From the NCBI RefSeq assembly GCF_000364605.1, contig NZ_KB822578.1, positions 62,001 to 126,000 on the forward strand: a stretch of DNA of 64,000 nt, in the 5' to 3' direction. Positions 28,371 to 34,856 of this stretch are shown piece by piece. Within the stretch, counting starts at the first letter, position 1; each line of letters begins with the position of its first letter. The translations under genes were made by a program, and so were the position numbers. The stretch is from Nocardioides sp. Iso805N. Its GTDB lineage: Bacteria > Actinomycetota > Actinomycetes > Propionibacteriales > Nocardioidaceae. The notes under the pieces are model-generated. The model was not told where the DNA came from. It did not search any database and saw only the letters and a list, made by a program, of their open reading frames with translations.

Positions 28371-28420
28371 GAGTTGTGAGTGTGGGCGAGGCGCCGGCGC
28401 CTCGCCCACACTCACAACTC
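28371..28420. terminator. Perfect 50-nt palindrome between two carboxylase genes
   Basis: Bases 28371-28395 are the exact reverse complement of 28396-28420 with no spacer (centre GCGCC/GGCGC). It starts ten bases past the stop of the upstream minus-strand gene, as a terminator would. It may also extrude as a cruciform. Confidence 0.75.
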
Positions 28421-28429
28421 GCCAGGCTC

Positions 28430-30214
28430 TCAGTCCTTGATCTCGCAGATGACCGCACCGTTGCCGACGGTCTCGCCCACCGCGGCGGAGAGACCGGTCA
28501 CGGTGCCGGCCTTGTGGGCCTTGAGCGGCTGCTCCATCTTCATCGCCTCGATGACCACGATGGTCTCGCCCTCGGCGACCTCCTGGCCCTCCTCGACGAC
28601 GACCTTGACCACGGTGCCCTGCATCGGCGAGGTGACGGCGTCGCCGGAGACGGCGGCACCCGCCTTCTTGCCGCCCGCCCGCTTCGGCTTCTTGGCCGCG
28701 CCCGCGGCGGGACCGGCGGACAGGCCGCCCAGCCCTGCCGGGATCACCACGGAGAGCCGCTTGCCGCCGACCTCGACCACGACGGTCTGACGCTCGCCGG
28801 CCTCCTCGGCCTCGCCCACCTCGCCGGCGTACGGCGGGATCTGGTTGTCGTAGTCGGTCTCGATCCAGGTGGTGTAGACCGTGAACGCGCCCTCGCCGGT
28901 CGGGTTCGAGGCACCGACGTAGGCCGGGTTGGTGAGCACGTCTCTGTGGAACGGGATCACGGTCGGCATGCCGGCGACGACGAACTCGCTCAGCGCGCGG
29001 CGCGAGCGCTCGATCGCCTGGGTGCGGTCGCGGCCGGTGACGATCAGCTTGGCGATCAGGGAGTCGAACGCGCCGGGGACGGTCTCGCCCTTCTCGTAGC
29101 CACCGTCGACGCGGACGCCCGGGCCCTGCGGCGGGTTCCACTCGGTCAGGGTGCCGGGGGCCGGCATGAAGTTGCGGCCACCGTCCTCGGCGTTGATCCG
29201 GAACTCGATCGCGTGGCCCTTGATCTCCGGGTCGCCGTAGCCGAGCTCCTCGCCGGCGGCGATCCGGAACATCTCGCGGACCAGGTCGATGCCGGTGACC
29301 TCCTCGGAGACGCAGTGCTCCACCTGGAGGCGGGTGTTGACCTCGAGGAAGCTGATGGTGCCGTCCTTGGCGACCAGGAACTCGCAGGTCCCGGCGCCGA
29401 CGTACCCGGCCTCCTTCAGGATCGCCTTGGAGGAGTCGTAGAGGCGCTTGAGCTGGTCATCGCTGAGGAACGGCGCGGGGGCCTCCTCGACCAGCTTCTG
29501 GTGGCGGCGCTGCAGCGAGCAGTCTCGGGTGGAGACCACCACGACGTTGCCGTGGCTGTCGGCCAGGCACTGGGTCTCGACGTGGCGCGGCTGGTCGAGG
29601 AACTTCTCCACGAGGCACTCGCCGCGGCCGAAGGCGGAGATCGCCTCCCGGACCGCCGACTCGTAGGCGTCGGGGATCTCCTCGAGGGTGCGGGCGACCT
29701 TGAGACCGCGGCCGCCACCGCCGAAGACCGCCTTGATCGCGACCGGCAGGCCGTTGGCCTTGGCGAACTCGACGACCTCGTCGGCGTCCTTGACCGGGTC
29801 CTTGGTGCCCGGCGCGAGCGGGGCGTTGGCCCGCTGAGCGATGTGCTTGGCCTTGGCCTTGTCGCCCAGCGCGTCGATCGCTGCGGGGGAGGGGCCGATC
29901 CAGATCAGCCCGGCGTCGATGACGGCCTGGGCGAAGTCGGCGTTCTCGGCGAGGAAGCCGTAGCCGGGGTGGACCGAGTCGGCGCCGGACTGCTGCGCCG
30001 CCGCGATGATCTTCTCGATCGAAAGGTAGGAATCGGCCGGTGTCGCGCCACCGAGGGAGTAGGCCTCGTCGGCCAGGCGCACGTGCAGCGCGTCGCGGTC
30101 CGGGTCGGCGTAGACGGCGACGGACCCGATGCCCGCGTCCTTGCACGCGCGGATCACGCGGACGGCGATCTCTCCGCGGTTGGCGATCAGCACCTTGGCC
30201 AGCGGCTTGCTCAA
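28430..30214 (-). CDS. Acetyl/propionyl-CoA carboxylase alpha subunit (biotin carboxylase + BCCP)
   Basis: The 594-residue protein has a biotin carboxylase part (residues 1-450: [47 protein letters not shown]), an Ala/Lys-rich linker and a BCCP domain with biotinyl-lysine K559 in EAMKM. This is the AccA3-type alpha chain that serves several acyl-CoA carboxylases in actinobacteria. The beta subunit is not in the window. The TTG at 30214 is preferred because GAGGAG lies five bases before it and it gives MSKPLAKVL. The GTG at 30220 overlaps that site. Confidence 0.93.
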   Translation of the reverse strand: MSKPLAKVLIANRGEIAVRVIRACKDAGIGSVAVYADPDRDALHVRLADEAYSLGGATPADSYLSIEKIIAAAQQSGADSVHPGYGFLAENADFAQAVIDAGLIWIGPSPAAIDALGDKAKAKHIAQRANAPLAPGTKDPVKDADEVVEFAKANGLPVAIKAVFGGGGRGLKVARTLEEIPDAYESAVREAISAFGRGECLVEKFLDQPRHVETQCLADSHGNVVVVSTRDCSLQRRHQKLVEEAPAPFLSDDQLKRLYDSSKAILKEAGYVGAGTCEFLVAKDGTISFLEVNTRLQVEHCVSEEVTGIDLVREMFRIAAGEELGYGDPEIKGHAIEFRINAEDGGRNFMPAPGTLTEWNPPQGPGVRVDGGYEKGETVPGAFDSLIAKLIVTGRDRTQAIERSRRALSEFVVAGMPTVIPFHRDVLTNPAYVGASNPTGEGAFTVYTTWIETDYDNQIPPYAGEVGEAEEAGERQTVVVEVGGKRLSVVIPAGLGGLSAGPAAGAAKKPKRAGGKKAGAAVSGDAVTSPMQGTVVKVVVEEGQEVAEGETIVVIEAMKMEQPLKAHKAGTVTGLSAAVGETVGNGAVICEIKD

Positions 30215-30333
30215 CGTCACTCCTCAATCGGCTCATCGCGCCCAGTCATGGGCGAACGGGGCGACTGTACCGGCCCGACGACTGCGCGGGGTGTGACAGA
30301 GGTTACGTACGCGCGACCCGTAGGGTTGGCCCC

Positions 30334-30900
30334 GTGTCAAGGGTGAGCCGCATCGTCGGCGAGGCGGGGCGGTTCATGGCGGTCGGGGCAGTCTCGACCG
30401 CCGTCGCCGTGCTGCTCTACAACTGGCTGGCCTACGAGCCGTACAGCCTGTGGTCGCCGTTGGACCGCCACATCACCACCTCCTACATCGTCTCCCACGC
30501 CGTCGGCATGCTTGTCTCCTACGAGCTCTCCCGGCGGTGGACGTTCAAGGACCGCGCCGAGCGCAAGCCGGGCGAGGGCTTCCTCTCCTATGCGGTGATC
30601 AACTTCCTCACGATGATCACCATCCCGGTGGGCTGCCTCTGGTTCAGCCGGCACGCGCTCGGCCTGCAGAGCGGCCTGGCCGACAACGTCTCGGGCAACG
30701 TGGTGGGGCTGCTGATCTCACAGGTGGCGCGGTTCTACCTGTTCCGCCGGTTCGTCTTCCGCCGGCCGATCCACTACACGGAGGTCTACGACGACCCCCA
30801 CGTCCTCTCCGGTACGGCGGAGGGCAGCGGGGCCAGTGTGCTCATGGAGGAGCCCACCGTGCAGTCCACGTGTGGCTCGGTGCGGCGACCAGGTTCCTGA
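30334..30900 (+). CDS. GtrA-family membrane protein
   Basis: The 188-residue protein has four membrane helices (about residues 12-32, 44-65, 80-102, 115-135). It has the family's FMAVGAVSTAVAVLLYNWL opening and NVVGLLISQVARFYLFRRFVF close. GtrA proteins are thought to move lipid-linked sugars across the membrane. The last ~20 residues (MEEPTVQSTCGSVRRPGS) are encoded by a stretch that on the other strand matches the 3' end of maf, so the natural C-terminus may be affected. GTG 30334 is chosen; GTG 30343 is an alternative. Confidence 0.85.
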   Translation: MSRVSRIVGEAGRFMAVGAVSTAVAVLLYNWLAYEPYSLWSPLDRHITTSYIVSHAVGMLVSYELSRRWTFKDRAERKPGEGFLSYAVINFLTMITIPVGCLWFSRHALGLQSGLADNVSGNVVGLLISQVARFYLFRRFVFRRPIHYTEVYDDPHVLSGTAEGSGASVLMEEPTVQSTCGSVRRPGS

Positions 30901-30918
30901 CCCACGGCAGGCTGACGC
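30842..30918 (-). pseudogene. Relic of a maf 3' end (left boundary of the islet)
   Basis: On the minus strand this reads VSLPWVRNLVAAPSHTW then TARWAPP and a stop. Intact maf at 33.5 kb ends VSLPLVRNLVAALGHQW, TALWAPA, stop: 18 of 24 residues agree. At DNA level 30849-30918 and 33541-33610 match at 60 of 70 positions without gaps. Nothing upstream of it encodes the rest of Maf. It overlaps the gtrA 3' end. Confidence 0.8.
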
Positions 30919-30949
30919 GTGGTCCTAGGGTGCTCTGCGAGGAGGACGC

Positions 30950-31984
30950 ATGCGTGAGTCGAAGGAGTCCGCCGAGATCACCGAGACCGACCTCGTGATC
31001 ATCGAAGCACTGCAGCTGAGCCCGCGGGCCACCTGGGCCCGGATCGGGTCCGCGACCGACGTCGATCCGACGACGGCCGCTCGTCGGTGGCGCCGGCTGG
31101 CCGAGTCGGGGATGGCCTGGATCACCGCGTACCAGGTCTCCCACGCCCAACGCCCTTTGCGGGCCGGGTTCGTCGACATCACCTGCCATCCCGAAGCGGT
31201 ACGGCGGGTGGCCGATGAGCTCGCAAGCTGGCCCGCGGTCGCGAGCGTCGAGCGCACCACGGCGGCGGCGCAGCTGTTCTGCCTGACCTTGGCCGAGAGT
31301 CTGTCTGATCTCGACGACCTCGTGCACCGCAACGTTGCCGAGATCCCCGGTGTGACGGGGACCAGCGTGCGCATCGCTACTCGTCCCTATCGCGAAGGCA
31401 GCGAGTGGCTGGTGCGCGCGCTCAGCGGCGCGCAGCGCGCACAGCTCACCGACGGCAGCCCCGCGAAGCCGACCACCCGCGACCTCCTGCCCGAGGAGCA
31501 GAGCATCGCGATGCCGCTCGGCATCGACGGTCGACGCAGTAGCGCTGAGATCGCCGCCGCGCTCGGCTACCCCGAGGCGCTGGTGCGTCGCCGGATCAGC
31601 CGCCTCGTACGCGACCGAGTGCTGCGGTTCCGCTGCGACGTCTCCCATGTGCTCGCCGGTTGGCCGGTCATCGCGCAGCTACGACTGAGGGTTCCCGGTG
31701 ACAGGCTCGACACGATCGGGAAGGCGTTGGCGACCCTGCCGCAGACCCGGTTGTGCCTGGCCACCACGGGCGCGGAGAACCTGCTGGTGCAGGTCTGGCT
31801 GCGATCTCCCGACGAGGTCGCCGACCTCGAGCACACCATCACGCGGCGATTCCCCGAGGTCAGCGTGGGATGCCGCGACATCACCCTACGAGCGGTGAAG
31901 CGGATGGGGCGGCTCTTGGACGACCGCGGTCGCAACATCGGCTACGTACCGGTCGCCTCGTGGAGTGCTTCGGCGCGCGCTTGA
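30950..31984 (+). CDS. Lrp/AsnC-family regulator with tandem repeat architecture
   Basis: The 344-residue protein is about twice the usual Lrp length. It has two copies of HTH plus AsnC ligand domain: HTH 1 near residues 10-55 (TDLVIIEALQLSPRATWARIGSATDVDPTTAARRWRRL), and HTH 2 near 190-230 (GIDGRRSSAEIAAALGYPEALVRRRISRLV). A RAM-like domain follows each. A single chain thus mimics a dimer. ATG 30950 follows GAGGAGGACGC. It lies 260 bases before the M20 hydrolase on the same strand and probably senses an amino acid or related acid to control it. No other gene is seen in that 260-base gap. Confidence 0.87.
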   Translation: MRESKESAEITETDLVIIEALQLSPRATWARIGSATDVDPTTAARRWRRLAESGMAWITAYQVSHAQRPLRAGFVDITCHPEAVRRVADELASWPAVASVERTTAAAQLFCLTLAESLSDLDDLVHRNVAEIPGVTGTSVRIATRPYREGSEWLVRALSGAQRAQLTDGSPAKPTTRDLLPEEQSIAMPLGIDGRRSSAEIAAALGYPEALVRRRISRLVRDRVLRFRCDVSHVLAGWPVIAQLRLRVPGDRLDTIGKALATLPQTRLCLATTGAENLLVQVWLRSPDEVADLEHTITRRFPEVSVGCRDITLRAVKRMGRLLDDRGRNIGYVPVASWSASARA

Positions 31985-32244
31985 GCCGTCGCGGACGGGC
32001 GGCGGTGTCGGATCGGTGCGTGGCACGAGCACCGGGTGACCGAATCGTGCATCGCGGCCCCGGGTCCGACCAGTTTGCGGCAGGAGAACCTCGACATCGC
32101 CCGGCCTGATGAGACTCAGGGAGCCAGGTGGGGCAGTAGCGCCGCGTCGACGCCTCCCCGGCCGGCCATGCGACGGCCGCGGAGGTCTGACCCCCGGGCA
32201 CGCACCACCACCGGCATCTCTGACACCGAAAGAGGAACCGCACC

Positions 32245-33501
32245 ATGACCCAGACCGCCCGGGACGACACACGCGCGAGCGCCCACCACGACACCGTCCA
32301 GCGCGTCCTCGACAGCTGGCGCGACCGCCTGGTGGAGACCAGCCACGAGCTCCACGACGATCCGGAGCTGGCGTTCGAGGAGCACCGCTCGGCACGGGCC
32401 GTCGCCGGGCTGCTGGAGTCGGCGGGTCTCCGCACCACCGTCGGCGTCTACGGGCTCGACACCGCCGTCGAGGCGGTTGCCGGATCCGGCTCGCTGACCG
32501 TGGTGATCTGCTCGGAGTACGACGCCCTCCCCGGTGTGGGCCACGCCTGCGGTCACAACATCATCGCGACGGCGGGGGTGGGCGCCGCGATAGCCCTTGC
32601 GGGCCTCGCCGACGAGCTCGATCTCACCGTCAAGCTGCTCGGGACCCCCGGAGAGGAGGTCGGCGGCGGGAAGGCGCTCATGCTCGAGGCGGGCGCTTGG
32701 GAGGATGCCACCGTCTCCGTGATGGTCCACCCCGGGCCGTCGCTGTCGGTGCGCACGCGGGACATGACCACCCAGGGCCGCGACCGCTTCCGCGTCACGT
32801 TCACGGGTCGCGCCTCGCACGCCGCGGCGGCACCCCACGTGGGCATCAATGCTGGTGATGCGGCCACCATCCTGCAGGTCGCGGTCGGGCTGTTGCGGCA
32901 GCAGCTTCCTGACGGGGTGCGGGTCAGCGCCGTCACCATCTCGGGCGGCGAGGTGTCCAACGTCATCCCCGCCTCTGCAGTGGTCGAGGGCGAGGTGCGC
33001 TCGGTCTCCGCCGGCCAGCTGCGCGACCTGAAGACGAAGTTCCTGGCCTGTGTCGAGGGTGCCGCGATCGCCTCCGGCTGTGCTTACGACGTGGCGCCGG
33101 TCGACCCGCCGTACCTGCCGCTGGTGCAGCACCCCTTCCTCGCCGACCGCTATGACGCAGCACTGGAGCGTCAGGGTCGCGAGATCGTCGAGCTGCCGCG
33201 AGGGATGGGCGGTGGCTCGACCGACATGGGCAACGTCAGTCAGGTGCTTCCTGCTCTTCACCCGGTGATCGCCGTGCTCGGGGCAACCGGCATGCCGCAC
33301 ACCGCCGCCTTCGCCTCCGAGACCGACTCCGTCGCAGCGGACGAGGCGATCGTCGTGGGTGCCTATGGCCTCGCCTGTGCCGTGGTCGACCTCGCCTGCG
33401 ACCCCGACGCCCGCGCCGAGGTCCTCAAGCTGCAGGGTGAGCGCCCCGTCGGCGCCACCCGGGTTCCGGCGTACCCGTCGGTGGAGGTCGTTGGCTCGTG
33501 A
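32245..33501 (+). CDS. M20-family amidohydrolase/metallopeptidase
   Basis: The 418-residue protein is an M20D-type metal hydrolase (AbgA/IAA-amino acid hydrolase/carboxypeptidase group). Metal and catalytic residues are visible in SEYDALPGVGHACGHNIIA and GTPGEEVGGGKA. The lid domain starts near FTGRASHAAAAPHVGINA. Likely activity is removal of an acyl or amino-acid group from an N-acyl amino acid; the substrate is not known. The ribosome site AGAGGAA is nine bases upstream. It is paired with the double Lrp regulator, and both lie in the islet. Confidence 0.88.
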   Translation: MTQTARDDTRASAHHDTVQRVLDSWRDRLVETSHELHDDPELAFEEHRSARAVAGLLESAGLRTTVGVYGLDTAVEAVAGSGSLTVVICSEYDALPGVGHACGHNIIATAGVGAAIALAGLADELDLTVKLLGTPGEEVGGGKALMLEAGAWEDATVSVMVHPGPSLSVRTRDMTTQGRDRFRVTFTGRASHAAAAPHVGINAGDAATILQVAVGLLRQQLPDGVRVSAVTISGGEVSNVIPASAVVEGEVRSVSAGQLRDLKTKFLACVEGAAIASGCAYDVAPVDPPYLPLVQHPFLADRYDAALERQGREIVELPRGMGGGSTDMGNVSQVLPALHPVIAVLGATGMPHTAAFASETDSVAADEAIVVGAYGLACAVVDLACDPDARAEVLKLQGERPVGATRVPAYPSVEVVGS

Positions 33502-33533
33502 CGCGGCGCCAACGCTGTAGCGAGGTCAGCTGC

Positions 33534-34151
33534 TCACGCCGGAGCCCACAGCGCGGTCCACTGGTGGCCCAGCGCGGCGACCAGGTTCCTGACCAGCGGC
33601 AGGCTGACGCCGACCACGTTGTGGTGGTCGCCCTCGATCCCGGTCACGAACGCGCCACCGAGACCGTCCACGGTGAAGGCGCCGGCGACGTGCAGTGGCT
33701 CGCCTGTCGCGACGTACGCCTCGATCTCGGCGTCGGTGACCTCGGCGAAGTGCACGGTGGTGCTCGCCGAGCGGCTCTCCATCGCCCCGGTCGCGGTGTC
33801 GATGAGGGCGTGCCCGGTGACCAGGACGCCGCTGCGGCCGCGCATCGAGCGCCAGCGCTCGACCGCGGCCTCCGCGGTGTGGGGCTTGCCCAGCGGACGG
33901 TCCTCATACCCGGGGGCGTCGAGCTCCAGCACGCTGTCGCAGCCCAGCACGAGCGCGCCCGTCGGCACGTCCGACCGCTCGGCCACCGCACGGCACTTCA
34001 GCTCGGCCAGACCGAGCGCGAGCTCGCGCGGCGGCAGGCCGTCGAGCTGACTCTCGTCGACTCCGCTGACGAACACCACGGGCTCGATCCCGGCGCTGCG
34101 CAGGGTCTGCAGGCGGGCGGGGGACTGCGAGGCCAGCACGAGGGTGGTCAT
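33534..34151 (-). CDS. maf: Maf-like nucleotide pyrophosphatase
   Basis: The 205-residue protein has the Maf/Ham1-like fold. It shows LASQSPARLQTLRSAGI (phosphate loop), KCRAVAER, LGCDSVLELD (catalytic Asp) and GKPHTAEAAVERWRSMRG. Maf proteins hydrolyse dTTP/UTP or modified nucleotides. ATG 34151 begins MTTLVLASQSPAR. Its last 24 codons and stop are duplicated at 30.85 kb, which suggests that its present 3' end arrived with the neighbouring islet. Confidence 0.92.
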   Translation of the reverse strand: MTTLVLASQSPARLQTLRSAGIEPVVFVSGVDESQLDGLPPRELALGLAELKCRAVAERSDVPTGALVLGCDSVLELDAPGYEDRPLGKPHTAEAAVERWRSMRGRSGVLVTGHALIDTATGAMESRSASTTVHFAEVTDAEIEAYVATGEPLHVAGAFTVDGLGGAFVTGIEGDHHNVVGVSLPLVRNLVAALGHQWTALWAPA

Positions 34152-34186
34152 GGCAGTCAGTGTGTCAGTCCTGCGCCCGGAGTCGG

Positions 34187-34609
34187 TCAGCAGTCGGCGA
34201 GGGCTGCGGCGTACACCGTGTCCTCGGCGAACGTGGTCTTGCTCCGGTGGACGTGCTGGCCCGGCTCGGCCCACCACTGCCCCTGGTAGCCGACGAGGCA
34301 GTGGTCGGTCTGCGGCTTGACGACGGCCCCGCCGCGCTGGCAGCCGTGGTAGTCCGTCGGCAGCATCGTGCCGGCCTGCCACACGTTCGAGCACAGCGGT
34401 ACGGCGTCCAGTGCGGGCGTGGTGCCCGAGGCCTTCGGTGCCGCGCTCGGGGCCGCCGTAGGACCGGTCGTGGCGCTCGGGCTTGGCTCGGGCGCCAGCG
34501 GATCGGCGGTGGTGCTGCTCGAGCCGCGGGTCGCGAGCACGATGACCGGCAGTGCGATCAGGGCGAGGATGGCGACGGCCCAGCCGGCATACCAGCGCAC
34601 GTTCGACAT
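34187..34609 (-). CDS. Small membrane-anchored Cys-containing protein
   Basis: The 140-residue protein has an N-terminal membrane helix (about residues 8-27), a Pro/Ala/Ser/Thr linker (30-62) and an external domain with four cysteines (CSNVW, HGCQRGG, DHCLVGY, ALADC) and several Trp/His. Two disulfides are likely outside the cell. I do not recognise a family. ATG 34609 (MSNVRWYAG) is preferred because it starts directly before the helix. It lies 35 bases upstream of maf on the same strand. Confidence 0.7.
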   Translation of the reverse strand: MSNVRWYAGWAVAILALIALPVIVLATRGSSSTTADPLAPEPSPSATTGPTAAPSAAPKASGTTPALDAVPLCSNVWQAGTMLPTDYHGCQRGGAVVKPQTDHCLVGYQGQWWAEPGQHVHRSKTTFAEDTVYAAALADC

Positions 34610-34711
34610 GGCGCGCAGGCTAGGCCGAGATCGCGGGTCCGGAGTCGGTCGTGAACCGCTGTTCACCCGATGTTCGTCCGGGCGCTGGCGGGGCCCCTAG
34701 GATCTGCCTTG

Positions 34712-34785
34712 AGCGCCCGTAGCCCAACTGGCAGAGGCATACGGTTTAGGTCCGTACCAGCGTGAGTTCGAATCTCACCGGGCGC
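34712..34785 (+). tRNA. tRNA with UAG (Leu) anticodon and short variable region
   Basis: Acceptor 34712-34718 pairs with 34778-34784 over 7 bp. The discriminator is A34785. The D-stem has 3 bp. The anticodon stem 34739-34743/34751-34755 pairs fully with loop TTTAGGT (anticodon TAG at 34746-34748, U33 and purine 37 in place). The T arm GTGAG-TTCGAAT-CTCAC is perfect. The variable region is only five bases (34756-34760), although bacterial leucine tRNAs have a long variable arm. CCA is not encoded. It looks fully foldable, so I call it a real tRNA gene of uncertain charging identity. Confidence 0.85.
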
Positions 34786-34823
34786 ACTCCTCAAGGGGCC
34801 GCCGCTGTGGAACACTCTGGAAG

Positions 34824-34840
34824 TGAATGCCATTCATTTT
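34824..34840. promoter_or_regulatory. Putative TetR operator 1, upstream of kinase-phospholyase gene
   Basis: TGAAT-GCC-ATTCA is a perfect interrupted palindrome, extended by TTTT. It lies 17 bases before the GTG start and resembles operator 2 near the tetR gene: GAATGCCATTCATTT here, GAATACCTTTCATTT there (reverse strand). Repression by the TetR protein is inferred. Confidence 0.6.
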
Positions 34841-34856
34841 GCAGGAGGAGCGTCCC

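Larger units (their letters stand above)
30919..33540. mobile_element. 2.6 kb islet (regulator + M20 hydrolase) between duplicated maf ends
   Basis: The interval between the two maf 3'-end copies holds exactly two genes, both on the plus strand. The simplest history is gtrA and maf convergent, then insertion of this DNA at the maf end, with the incoming copy restoring the maf reading frame. No integrase, transposase or short terminal inverted repeats are seen. The mechanism is therefore unknown, and homologous exchange is possible. Confidence 0.5.

Noticed and set aside
34712..34785. Amber suppressor tRNA
   Set aside because: The anticodon is UAG, which reads CUA. Reading the UAG stop codon would require anticodon CUA.
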